Positions 7,601 through 15,561 of a stretch of 64,000 nt of DNA are shown piece by piece. The notes beneath the pieces are model-generated. The model saw nothing but the letters and a program-made list of their open reading frames with translations. It made no database searches and was not told where the DNA came from. Each line of letters begins with the position of its first letter. The stretch's first letter is position 1. The translations under genes were made by a program, and so were the position numbers. The DNA comes from Bacteroidales bacterium (GTDB lineage: Bacteria > Bacteroidota > Bacteroidia > Bacteroidales > UBA10428), in NCBI GenBank assembly GCA_035299085.1, contig DATGXG010000036.1, forward strand, positions 147,127 to 211,126, read 5' to 3'.

Positions 7601-10456
7601 ACAGGTTGTGAAAGCAATCGTACCGCATTGAATGTCCGGATTAATCCGGTACCCGATATTCCGGTTGCATCCGACACAGCAAGGTGCGGCGAGGGAATAT
7701 TGACAATTCAATCATTACCGGGTTTAAACGGAACACAAAACCAGTGGTACGATTCACCTGCCGGAAATGTAATCGATACATCGCTTAACTTCACAACACC
7801 TTATCTTACCGCAACGACTCCTTACTGGATATCAACAATTAATAATCTTACCGGATGCAGAAGTGCAAGGATCAGAGTGTGGGCCAACATTCATCCTGTT
7901 CCGGGTTTCCCGGCTGTGAACGATGTTTCTGTCTGCGGACCTGACACAGTGAGGATCATATCTGTTGCAGGAGTAAACGGAACTATCAGCAGGTGGTATG
8001 ACAGTATTACCGGCGGAAACCTTCTTGCCCAGGATGACATCTTTAATGCCGGACTGATTTCAACTACAAGCCGGTATTTTGTTTCCACTTACAATCAGAA
8101 CACACATTGTGAAAGCAGCAGGAAAGCTGTTAACGCAGTGATACTTCCTGTTCCGCCGGCTAATCCTATAATAGGTCCGGATGCGGTGGGTATTAACCAG
8201 ACGAATGTCATTTACTCAGTAAATTTCCATCCGGGGTCAACCTATAAATGGTTCATTCCACCGGGTATTGATTCGTTACTGCAAAGTCAGAATTTTGTAA
8301 TGCTTGGTTTTCCGAACCTTGGAACCTACAACCTTTCTGTAACTGAAACCAACAGCATAGGATGCCAGGGGCCTCCGGCAAATAAACCGGTAGAGGTAAA
8401 AGCGGACGTAATTCTGCTTGATATCAGCGCCTCAGGTGGAAGGGCCTGTATAAACAATGATTTACCCATATCCGTTTCGCCTTCCGGCGGAACGCCATCG
8501 TATGTATTTGCCTGGGGCGGCGCCACCCAATATCTTAATTCGACAAATACGTCAAACCCGATTTTCAACTGCCCTGTTGCAGGCAGTTTTATGTTGACAA
8601 TAACCGTGAATGATATCAATTTAAACCATACAACTGATACCATTTGGGTCACTGTGCGACCAGATCCGGTTGCTAATATTTCATTACCGGATACCATGGT
8701 CTGCAGTGGCAGTGATTTACAATTGCAGGGGATTGCCACCGGAGGATCCGGAACCTATTCGTCATTCACATGGACCGGTCAAACGATGCCGCTTTCCGCC
8801 ACCGATATTGCAGATCCCGTTTTCAATACCTATCTGCCCGGAACCTACAGGATAAAACTTACGGTAATTGATGATTTCGGATGCCAGGACATTGATTCGG
8901 TAAATATACTGAATGACTCTCCACAGGCTGTTTTCAGCAGCGATGCCCGGCCTGCATGCAGTCCTCTTCCCGTAAGCTTTTTAAATAATTCACTGAACGC
9001 GACGGATTACCTGTGGAACTTTGGTGACGGACGGACAAGCACAGAGAAAGACCCTGTTCACGTGTTCAATAACACAACCAATTCGGTTCAGTATTTTAAT
9101 GTTCAGCTCACAGCAATCAGCGGCAACCATTGTATTCATTCTTTCAACGATTATATAACCGTATACCCGAATCCGGTGCTTTCAATCAGTACCTATCCCG
9201 AAATGGCCTGTGCCCCGGCTGATATATTGCTTTCTTCTACTCCCGGAGGGCATAGTTATAACTGGGACTTTGGCGACGGTTTCCAGGCAGCCGGTGATTT
9301 CAATATCATGCATACTTTTAATAACGACACTGATCACGATACAACATTTACCATTCATCTTTTTTCGACGTCCTATTTTGGCTGCACGGATTCAGGTACA
9401 ACCAGCATAGTGGTACATCCCTCACCGGAAGCTTTATTCACAGCAGATCCGTTATCTCAAATGATACCCGATCGTATTGTGAATTTTCAAAATAACAGTC
9501 AACAGGGAAATTGGGATTACCTGTGGCGGTTCGGCGATGACAGTACTTCAACAGCCCGTAATCCGGGTTCACATGAGTATCCCGGACCGGGGCGTTACCT
9601 GGTTTACCTTATTGTTAAGGGAACCTATTGCAGCGACAGTACATGGGTAAATGTTGAAATTGTTCCGCATCCTCCGGTTGCGGCCTTTAAGCCAATTGAA
9701 CCCGGTTGCCTGCCACTGACAATACAATTCGAAAACACATCCGCTTATTCAAATAGTTTCTTATGGGAATTTGGTGACGGATCTGTTTCAAACAAGCCCA
9801 ATCCCGAATATACCTATTATGAACCGGGTACTTTCACAATCAAGCTCACAGCATGGGGCGACAATGGAACTGCCGATTCCTACAGCACTCAGAACGATGT
9901 GTATGTTTTACCCAATGCGTTCTTCGATATTAAACCGAGGCGTGTTTATGCCAACGAGCAAAACGTCTTGTTTGAAAACCAATCGGACAATGGCACTTAT
10001 CCGCTTGACGGAAACAGGTACCTGTGGGATTTCGGCGATGGCACCGGATCTGAAGAGGAGAATCCGCAACATGTTTACCAAAAGGACGGAAGTTACAATG
10101 TCGTTCTGAACGTCTGGACCAACAAGGGTTGTTATGATGTGTATGAATACCAGGCAGCAGTGCTTGTTGAACCTATAGGAAAGATCCTTTTCCCGAATGT
10201 ATTCAGTCCCGAAGCCGAACTCCAGGAAAACAGGATCTTTAAGCCAGGAATTATTGATTATGTTGATGAATATCATCTGATGATATTTAACCGCTGGGGT
10301 GAGTTTATTTTTGAAAGTTTCAGCCAGGAAGTTGGCTGGGATGGCATGATTAACGGCCAGGTAGCCAAGGAAGATGTGTATATATGGAAGGTAGAGGGTA
10401 AATACACAAACGGGCAGGTCTTTATTCTTACAGGTGATGTAACCTTATTAAGATAG
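4640..10456 (+). CDS. Giant PKD/Ig-repeat T9SS type B cargo protein
   Basis: A 1938-residue secreted protein. A signal peptide ends near residue 35 (RASGQ); ATGs at 4640 and 4667 are both possible. An N-terminal beta domain (about 36-310) is followed by an Ig-like domain, then five ~85-residue repeats opening with AGPD/AGDD-type motifs and a Cys (about 404-830). Four Ig-like repeats with a CG...RWYD pattern follow (about 838-1175), then an SprB-like segment (about 1255-1330) and five PKD domains with FGDG/FGDD cores near 1457, 1541, 1627, 1708 and 1794. From about 1851 a type B sorting domain opens with FPNVFSPE and ends in TLLR. The architecture fits a gliding or surface adhesin like SprB. 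The porP/sprF-like gene begins 10 bp downstream and is its probable export or anchoring partner. Confidence 0.9.
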   Translation: MGKRATATGMRGTLTKLLTVTTLSASLFSPRASGQCALITDNYSGQVAGSVCAPVNLNMDVRYKFILPVDPSKVQILYVWNDGTGATTTIPAITHGDTIFTATASHVYPPADQCSYTAEAYVIYDGQQCVSSSRQEQTFSAWARDNQNGAVVITDPVIAQFCEGEDIIDVRFRDNSTFNCNINVEPDKPNRITRWVQFIYGTHTIGGDRIPNITIRDPLGNIYQMTDAAGNSLPPVAGPIVEIPIPADGPTEISWPISAPAGGVAGDIFEITLRNWNICNPYDRNPFDAIPPTDPINGDYPPITNTALIEIITTPPEITNPSLEFCAGSPIRLTLSTSGGQVNWYTDSLLTHHIHTGPNFDPTGAPTYIDNSRGGTYSFWVTETIGACASAPSRVSFTIFDTPAPAPNAGPDAAVCSNMYTLRGNTPVIGVGEWTTTSSAIISDPSNPNTTVTNLQPGPNLFRWTISNGPCVSVDEVVITSDRQPDPADAGPDQSFCNTSGTVLHARSATNNGTGTWTVSTGNANFNDIHSASASATSLAGGENRLVWTVRSRYGVCVTTADSMYILRDRSPSPANAGPDRGVCDSSAVKLGALPVNNGGSGTWTVLSGGAMLVDVHDASSDVSNLSFGNNSFRWTVVSQYGICPGSNDQVIITRDQAPAPALAGDDQDLCSSVTATLGANAATIGTGTWTVVWNPSAVAPVFTPGINSPNATVQILPGNEGVYRFAWTIVNNSCRTSDSLTVDFGKPVVPANAGPSDSVCGITVALNANNPGTGTGTWTKVTGAGNVDFVPGIHSPSAIAQIQAGQEGVYSFEWRITSGSCPPTSDTVSILYKPTPGMPSSTDAANCGPASMTLSSTTGTGGDINRWYTAVIGGTMIIENSTLITPLLTSDADYWVSTYNFTTGCESNRHQVHADINPIPDPPAVSDIQHCGSTSFSLSSVTGRYGSTSRWYDAPAGGNLLATSDTFNSPILTAPVTYYISSFNEATGCESNRTALNVRINPVPDIPVASDTARCGEGILTIQSLPGLNGTQNQWYDSPAGNVIDTSLNFTTPYLTATTPYWISTINNLTGCRSARIRVWANIHPVPGFPAVNDVSVCGPDTVRIISVAGVNGTISRWYDSITGGNLLAQDDIFNAGLISTTSRYFVSTYNQNTHCESSRKAVNAVILPVPPANPIIGPDAVGINQTNVIYSVNFHPGSTYKWFIPPGIDSLLQSQNFVMLGFPNLGTYNLSVTETNSIGCQGPPANKPVEVKADVILLDISASGGRACINNDLPISVSPSGGTPSYVFAWGGATQYLNSTNTSNPIFNCPVAGSFMLTITVNDINLNHTTDTIWVTVRPDPVANISLPDTMVCSGSDLQLQGIATGGSGTYSSFTWTGQTMPLSATDIADPVFNTYLPGTYRIKLTVIDDFGCQDIDSVNILNDSPQAVFSSDARPACSPLPVSFLNNSLNATDYLWNFGDGRTSTEKDPVHVFNNTTNSVQYFNVQLTAISGNHCIHSFNDYITVYPNPVLSISTYPEMACAPADILLSSTPGGHSYNWDFGDGFQAAGDFNIMHTFNNDTDHDTTFTIHLFSTSYFGCTDSGTTSIVVHPSPEALFTADPLSQMIPDRIVNFQNNSQQGNWDYLWRFGDDSTSTARNPGSHEYPGPGRYLVYLIVKGTYCSDSTWVNVEIVPHPPVAAFKPIEPGCLPLTIQFENTSAYSNSFLWEFGDGSVSNKPNPEYTYYEPGTFTIKLTAWGDNGTADSYSTQNDVYVLPNAFFDIKPRRVYANEQNVLFENQSDNGTYPLDGNRYLWDFGDGTGSEEENPQHVYQKDGSYNVVLNVWTNKGCYDVYEYQAAVLVEPIGKILFPNVFSPEAELQENRIFKPGIIDYVDEYHLMIFNRWGEFIFESFSQEVGWDGMINGQVAKEDVYIWKVEGKYTNGQVFILTGDVTLLR

Positions 10457-10466
10457 GTGAGGACGT

Positions 10467-11465
10467 ATGAAAAGGGTTATTGTCATATTGGTTCTTCTCG
10501 CCTGCATCATCAGGGTTTTTCCCCAGGACCCTCAGTTCTCCCAGTTTTATTCGAATTATTTGTACCTGGCGCCGTCTTTTGCTGGATTAACGGAACAGAA
10601 CCGGTTAAGCCTGAATTACAGGAACCAGTGGCCGGCCATTTCAAACGGGTTTAAGACCTACTCGGTTTCCTTTGATAAATTTATTGAAAAGTTCAGCAGC
10701 GGGCTTGGTCTGCTAGCTTACCAGGATGTTGCCGGTACCGGCCATATGAGGACTACGAGTGTTGGTGCCCAGTATTCTTTTGATTTCCGGCTGACGGAGT
10801 CAATGCATGTGAGGCCCGGATTATATTTTAATTACACAGAGAGGGGTATTGATTTTGACAGGCTGACATGGGCCGACCAGATTACACCTGACGGAACCTC
10901 CTCTTCATCGAATGAGCACAAAACAATAGGAAAGGCAGGAGATATAGATTTTTCGACCTCCCTGTTGATGTATACCGACAGAATCTGGTTCGGAACCGCT
11001 GTAGATCATATTCTGAAACCGAATCAGTCGCTATATCTCTACGAGGGAAATGAAAAAAACCAGGGAACAGTACCTCTTAAATATTCGGTATTCGGCGGAG
11101 TGAAATTTTTACGACCGGAAAAATTACTCCGGCCAATTCCTACAAGTATTCAGCTTGCCTTTCTTTATAAGCAGCAGGCGCAATACAGGCAGCTTGACCT
11201 CGGAGTTTACTGGTATCACAGCCCTTTTGTGGCAGGAATATGGTACAGGGGAATACCGATGTATAAAGAGGTATTCAACCGAGATGCTGCCACAATTCTT
11301 ATCGGTGTAAAGATGGATGACCTGAACATCGGCTACAGTTATGATTTTACAATCTCCCGGTTAATGACCCATGCAGGGGGTGCCCACGAAATCTCGGTGA
11401 GTTATGTATTCAAAACAAGACCCCTGAAGCATAAAATAAAAATGGTACCCTGCCCGGAATTCTAA
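10467..11465 (+). CDS. PorP/SprF family type IX secretion outer-membrane protein
   Basis: A 332-residue outer-membrane barrel. A signal peptide (1-19, ending RVFPQ) precedes the family's N-terminal signature: DPQFSQFYSNYLYLAPSFAG, then LNYRNQWP. The rest consists of alternating beta strands. In Flavobacterium johnsoniae, SprF is needed for surface export of the adhesin SprB, and genes of this family commonly follow a type B cargo gene. The 10-bp spacing to the 1938-residue protein suggests co-transcription and a dedicated pair. The stop codon abuts the stop of the convergent methyltransferase gene with no intervening base. Confidence 0.93.
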   Translation: MKRVIVILVLLACIIRVFPQDPQFSQFYSNYLYLAPSFAGLTEQNRLSLNYRNQWPAISNGFKTYSVSFDKFIEKFSSGLGLLAYQDVAGTGHMRTTSVGAQYSFDFRLTESMHVRPGLYFNYTERGIDFDRLTWADQITPDGTSSSSNEHKTIGKAGDIDFSTSLLMYTDRIWFGTAVDHILKPNQSLYLYEGNEKNQGTVPLKYSVFGGVKFLRPEKLLRPIPTSIQLAFLYKQQAQYRQLDLGVYWYHSPFVAGIWYRGIPMYKEVFNRDAATILIGVKMDDLNIGYSYDFTISRLMTHAGGAHEISVSYVFKTRPLKHKIKMVPCPEF

Positions 11466-12194
11466 TTACTGAACCTGTATGAACAGGGTGGCATGTTTTG
11501 GTTTGTGGATGCCATTCTTCAGAAATATATTAATTACTTCACGGGCTTTATTCTCATAAAAATAATAGTAATCAGAACCTTTAAGCTGGGCTACTTTTCG
11601 CCTGAGCCGGTCAGATATTTCATTGATTTCATGCATATCCATTTTCTCACCGGTTTCTTCGGAATGGATGAAATACTCGGTAAGTTGAAATTCAGGTATG
11701 TTTACGAGTGAGAATAATTCTTTCAGTGAGTAAATATCCCGGTGGTAGTGACCCTGGTGATTATCGATATCAGAAACAAGCCGGTGGTAAAGCATATAAG
11801 TTTCATCAAGAGCCGTATTATTTTCATTCAGCATTTCATTGACGATCACAAGTCCTTTTTTCCGGCATATCCTTGCTGTTTCCCGGAATAATTTGGGCAG
11901 GTTATCCACATGGTGCAAAGCATTTGACATGGTAACCGTATCAAAATATCCTGTAGTGAAAGGCATTTCAAGGGCTGAAGCAAGAACCAATATTACCTGT
12001 TTATCCGACAATACCTCGCGGGCCTGCATGAGTTGCTGAGGATCATTATCGATACCGGCTATACTTCTGGATGAATGAAAGGATTCAATTGCGAATTTCA
12101 GGAAATCGCCACGGCCGACGGCTACATCGAGGAAATTTCCGGCATCAATATGACTGATCCTGTTTTTTAGGACCAGCATTTTTTCATAATTCAT
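11466..12194 (-). CDS. Class I SAM-dependent methyltransferase
   Basis: A 242-residue methyltransferase of the Methyltransf_11/25 type. The SAM-binding motif I is FLDVAVGRGDFLKFA (about residues 21-35), with an acidic ribose-binding loop after the second strand (IAGIDNDPQQ) and the post-motif segment YFDTVTMSNALHHV (about 103-116). Substrate and pathway are unknown. The C-terminal half (about 150-242) is charged and helical. The gene is probably monocistronic, with 82 bp separating it from alanine dehydrogenase upstream on the same strand. Confidence 0.85.
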   Translation of the reverse strand: MNYEKMLVLKNRISHIDAGNFLDVAVGRGDFLKFAIESFHSSRSIAGIDNDPQQLMQAREVLSDKQVILVLASALEMPFTTGYFDTVTMSNALHHVDNLPKLFRETARICRKKGLVIVNEMLNENNTALDETYMLYHRLVSDIDNHQGHYHRDIYSLKELFSLVNIPEFQLTEYFIHSEETGEKMDMHEINEISDRLRRKVAQLKGSDYYYFYENKAREVINIFLKNGIHKPKHATLFIQVQ

Positions 12195-12276
12195 GCAGAA
12201 TCAGGATTATTACAAATAAAGGTACATCCTTCGGAAAAGGATAACAATGGTATTTATCATGCACAATATCACCTTC

Positions 12277-13500
12277 CTAAAATGCGGCCATTAACAGGTC
12301 GATATTTTTGGAGGGTATTCCAAACTGGTTACCCAGGTATTCATTGGTGAGTATGCCGTTGTATATATACACGCTGTTGCGAACGCCGAGGTTGGCTTTT
12401 AGAAAGGGTTTAAAACCTCCTGAACTGCCAACCGTTACAAGAATCGGAGAAAGGATATTGCTGAGGGCTATGGATGCAGTGCGGGCCACACGTGACGGCA
12501 TATTGGGCACTGAAAAATGAAGGACATTGTGTTTTGTGTAAACGGCATCCTGCATTGACCTGTATTCGGATGTCTCAATGCAACCTCCCATGTCGATGCT
12601 GAGATCAATTATAACACTTCCCTTTTTCATTTCTTTAACCATATCTTCGGTCACAAAATACCGGGGACCCGTGTCCCATAAGTTAATGGCACCGATGAGG
12701 ACATCAGCGGATTTGAGTGTACGCCGCAGAACCTTAGGATGAAAAATAGAAGTATATAACCTTCTTCCGAGGTTTCTTTGTAATTCTTCAAGCCGTTGAG
12801 GGGAGTTATCAAATACCTTAACAATAGCACCAAGCCCCAGGGCGGCCCGGGCTGCAAATTCAGCAATTGTATCTGCGCCAATAATAACCACTTCGGTAGG
12901 TGTGATCCCTGCAATTCCGCCAAGGAGAACACCTTTGCCGCCATTTTGATTGCTCAGCAATTCCGCTGCAATATTTATGGCTGAAATGCCCGATATGGCA
13001 CTCATCGATTGAATTACGGGGTAATACCCGTGTTCATCACGGATTTGTTCAATGGCAAAAGCAGTGCATTTTTTATCCATCAGTCCCCGAATGTACTCCT
13101 CAGTCTGGCGGGCGAGGTGAACCGAAGAAAGGATGACCTGGTTTCCTTTCAGCATTTCAATATCTTTGGTGTCGGGAGGAGAGATTTTGAGGATAATATC
13201 GGCATTCATCACCTGTTTCCTCGAATCGAGAATAAAAGCTCCGCATTCGCTGTAATCCGTGTCATTATACCTGGCACCCTCACCGGTTTTAGCTTCAAGC
13301 AAAACCTCATGGCCATTATTTACAAGTACTTCAACGGCTTCAGGTGTAAGAGAAACTCTTTGCTCAACCTGTTGTTTTTCACGGGGCAAACCGATGGTAA
13401 GTTTTTTAAACTTTCTTCCCATGGCTACCATTTCTTCCTGCGGCAATAACCCGCCGTAAAACAGGGGATTACTTGCAGCTTCAGGCCGGGGATCTACCAT
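12277..13500 (-). CDS. ald: Alanine dehydrogenase (AlaDH/PNT family)
   Basis: Reversible NAD-dependent deamination of L-alanine to pyruvate and ammonia. The 407-residue product has the AlaDH/PNT N-terminal domain (about 34-165, with GLPRE near 38 and the presumed catalytic His128 in SSVHLA) and a NAD-binding domain with VVIIGADTIAEFAA near 204-217. NMPSRVARTAS corresponds to the conserved C-terminal NMPxxxxRTxT motif. The extra ~30 N-terminal residues are seen in related Bacteroidota proteins. The dinucleotide loop reads GADTIA rather than the classic GAGVVG, so cofactor use or activity may differ. tsaE lies 73 bp upstream on the same strand. Confidence 0.85.
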   Translation of the reverse strand: MVDPRPEAASNPLFYGGLLPQEEMVAMGRKFKKLTIGLPREKQQVEQRVSLTPEAVEVLVNNGHEVLLEAKTGEGARYNDTDYSECGAFILDSRKQVMNADIILKISPPDTKDIEMLKGNQVILSSVHLARQTEEYIRGLMDKKCTAFAIEQIRDEHGYYPVIQSMSAISGISAINIAAELLSNQNGGKGVLLGGIAGITPTEVVIIGADTIAEFAARAALGLGAIVKVFDNSPQRLEELQRNLGRRLYTSIFHPKVLRRTLKSADVLIGAINLWDTGPRYFVTEDMVKEMKKGSVIIDLSIDMGGCIETSEYRSMQDAVYTKHNVLHFSVPNMPSRVARTASIALSNILSPILVTVGSSGGFKPFLKANLGVRNSVYIYNGILTNEYLGNQFGIPSKNIDLLMAAF

Positions 13501-13573
13501 ATGCTATGATGTTAAAATACCAACAAACTAAGGTACTATAAAAAGAATAAAACATCAAACTTTTGGATTTCAT

Positions 13574-13999
13574 TTAAAGTTCGATCGAAACGGACCTTTT
13601 GTTTTCGCCCGTTTCGTGCAGGTGGACCTTTACGATCCCTTCCGGCAAAAGGGATTCGGCCTTTTCAGCCCATTCAATGAAAATGTAGTTATCACCGTAA
13701 AAATATTCCTCGTAGCCCAGGTCATACAACTCACCTACCTGGTTAATCCGGTAAAGATCAAAATGATACAGGGTTTCGCCTGAAGAGGTTGTGTATTCAT
13801 TTACAAGGGAGAATGTAGGACTTGTAACCAGCCCTGTTGCACCCAGTTCGTGGCAAATTGCTTTTATAAAAGTTGTCTTGCCTGAGCCCATCGGACCGTA
13901 AAATGCAAAACTCCTGTGACCATCGGTCACTTCATTGAATTTGCGGGCAGCGCTATGAATAGCGGCAAGTGAATTTATTTCAAAGCTAATCATTGTCAA
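13574..13999 (-). CDS. tsaE: tRNA threonylcarbamoyladenosine ATPase TsaE
   Basis: TsaE is the ATPase that works with TsaB and TsaD to make t6A at position 37 of ANN-decoding tRNAs. The 141-residue product carries the Walker A motif GPMGSGKTT (residues 35-43), the family motif HFDLYR (79-84) and IEWAEK (108-113). Its start overlaps the porX stop by 4 bp (ATGA), so it is translated with the T9SS regulator. tsaB is also in this window (57,996-58,697); tsaD is not. Confidence 0.96.
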   Translation of the reverse strand: MTMISFEINSLAAIHSAARKFNEVTDGHRSFAFYGPMGSGKTTFIKAICHELGATGLVTSPTFSLVNEYTTSSGETLYHFDLYRINQVGELYDLGYEEYFYGDNYIFIEWAEKAESLLPEGIVKVHLHETGENKRSVSIEL

Positions 14000-15561
14000 C
14001 GCGGAATCATCGTAACAAGAGGAACCATCATTTCTTCCATTGAAATACCGCCATGCTGAAAGGTGTTCCTGTAATAACTTACATAATAGTTGTAATTATT
14101 CGGATAGGCCAGGAAATCGCTGTTCATGGCAAATATATATCCTGAACTCACATCGGCTTTTGGCAGATGTGCGGCAAAAGGCTCACGAATTTCAAAAACT
14201 TCTTTAGGATTGTAATTTAAATTCTTACCCATTTTATATCTTAAATTCACGGATGTCTTTTTATCGCCGACTACTTTAAGCGGATTATTTACCCTGATGG
14301 ACCCATGATCGGTTGTAAAGACAACAGTTACCCCGTTTTCAGCCAGAAGCCTGATGATATCGAGCAACTGTGAATGCTGAAACCACGATAAGATCAGTGA
14401 CCGGTATGCCGAATCATCACCCGCCAGTTCCCGGATCATCTCAAGTTCGGTATTGGCATGAGAAAGAAGGTCAATAAAATTGTAAACGATGACAACAAGG
14501 TCATAATTCAGCAGGTTACTGAAATTATCCACCAGCTTCTTACCGCTTTTTATGTGGATAATTTTCTCATAATACATCCTGTATTTTTTACCCAGCCGGT
14601 TCAGTTGTTTCTGAAGTAGTTCCTCTTCATTAAGGTTTTTGCCTCCTTCTTCGTCATCATTCAGCCAAAGCTGGGGATTCATCGATGCAATTTCACGGGG
14701 CATAAGTCCTGCAAACATTGAGTTACGTGCGTACTGGGTTGCTGTAGGCAAAATGGAACAGAACAGGGAATCGTCAAGAGATGTATAGAACTCGCTGATA
14801 ATGGGGTAAAGAGTTCTCCATTGGTCGAGTCGGAGGTTATCAATTAAAATGACAAACACTTTTTTCCGGGCTTCTACAAGGGGAAAAATCTTTTCCTTAA
14901 ACACTGCCGCTGAAAGGAGAGGTTTATCCGATGATTTATCTGTGAACCACGATAAATAGTTATTCTTTATGAACCGGCTGAAACCTGAACCGGCTTCGGA
15001 TTTCTGCATTCGCAGCACTTCATACATACTGGCATCGTCTGAGCGTTCCAGTTCGAGTTCCCAGTAAACAAGCCTGCGGTAAATGTTTTCCCAATCGCTG
15101 TATGACCTAGAATTATTAATATCGATGCCCAGGTTTCTGAATTCTGACTGGTAGGCTGAAGTAGTTTCCCTTGTAATCAGTTTCTTTGTCTCCAGGTTTT
15201 TTTTAAGAGAAAGCAGGATCTGGTTGGGATTAACCGGTTTTATCAGGTAATCGGATATTTTCGAACCGATTGCCGTTTCCATTATATGTTCTTCTTCACT
15301 TTTTGTAATCATTACAACAGGAAGGGCGGTATTAAGCACCCTTATTTTATTCAGGGTTTCTATTCCGCTTAATCCCGGCATATTTTCATCGAGTAAAACC
15401 AGGTCAAAGTGAGCTCCCTGTATCAGGTCAATGGCATCAGCGCCATTGGATGCGGTATCAACCTGGTAGCCCTTTTCATTAAGAAACAGGATATGGGGCT
15501 TTAAAAGGTCGATTTCATCATCTATCCAGAGAATCCTCATTTTTTTGGTTTCGGCTGTCAT
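13996..15561 (-). CDS. porX: T9SS response regulator PorX (REC-PglZ)
   Basis: PorX is the cytoplasmic response regulator of type IX secretion genes in Porphyromonas and relatives, acting with the kinase PorY. Residues 8-125 form a receiver domain with acidic pocket Asp14/Asp15, phospho-acceptor Asp58 in LLDEN, Thr86 and Lys108. Residues about 200-515 form a PglZ/alkaline-phosphatase-like domain with a VILIDNLRLDQW metal site, TDHGS at 417-421 and QHGGIS at 502-507; in PorX this domain is a phosphodiesterase. The length of 521 residues fits the family. ATGA overlaps exist at both ends, with porW upstream and tsaE downstream, giving one tight operon. Confidence 0.93.
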   Translation of the reverse strand: MTAETKKMRILWIDDEIDLLKPHILFLNEKGYQVDTASNGADAIDLIQGAHFDLVLLDENMPGLSGIETLNKIRVLNTALPVVMITKSEEEHIMETAIGSKISDYLIKPVNPNQILLSLKKNLETKKLITRETTSAYQSEFRNLGIDINNSRSYSDWENIYRRLVYWELELERSDDASMYEVLRMQKSEAGSGFSRFIKNNYLSWFTDKSSDKPLLSAAVFKEKIFPLVEARKKVFVILIDNLRLDQWRTLYPIISEFYTSLDDSLFCSILPTATQYARNSMFAGLMPREIASMNPQLWLNDDEEGGKNLNEEELLQKQLNRLGKKYRMYYEKIIHIKSGKKLVDNFSNLLNYDLVVIVYNFIDLLSHANTELEMIRELAGDDSAYRSLILSWFQHSQLLDIIRLLAENGVTVVFTTDHGSIRVNNPLKVVGDKKTSVNLRYKMGKNLNYNPKEVFEIREPFAAHLPKADVSSGYIFAMNSDFLAYPNNYNYYVSYYRNTFQHGGISMEEMMVPLVTMIPR

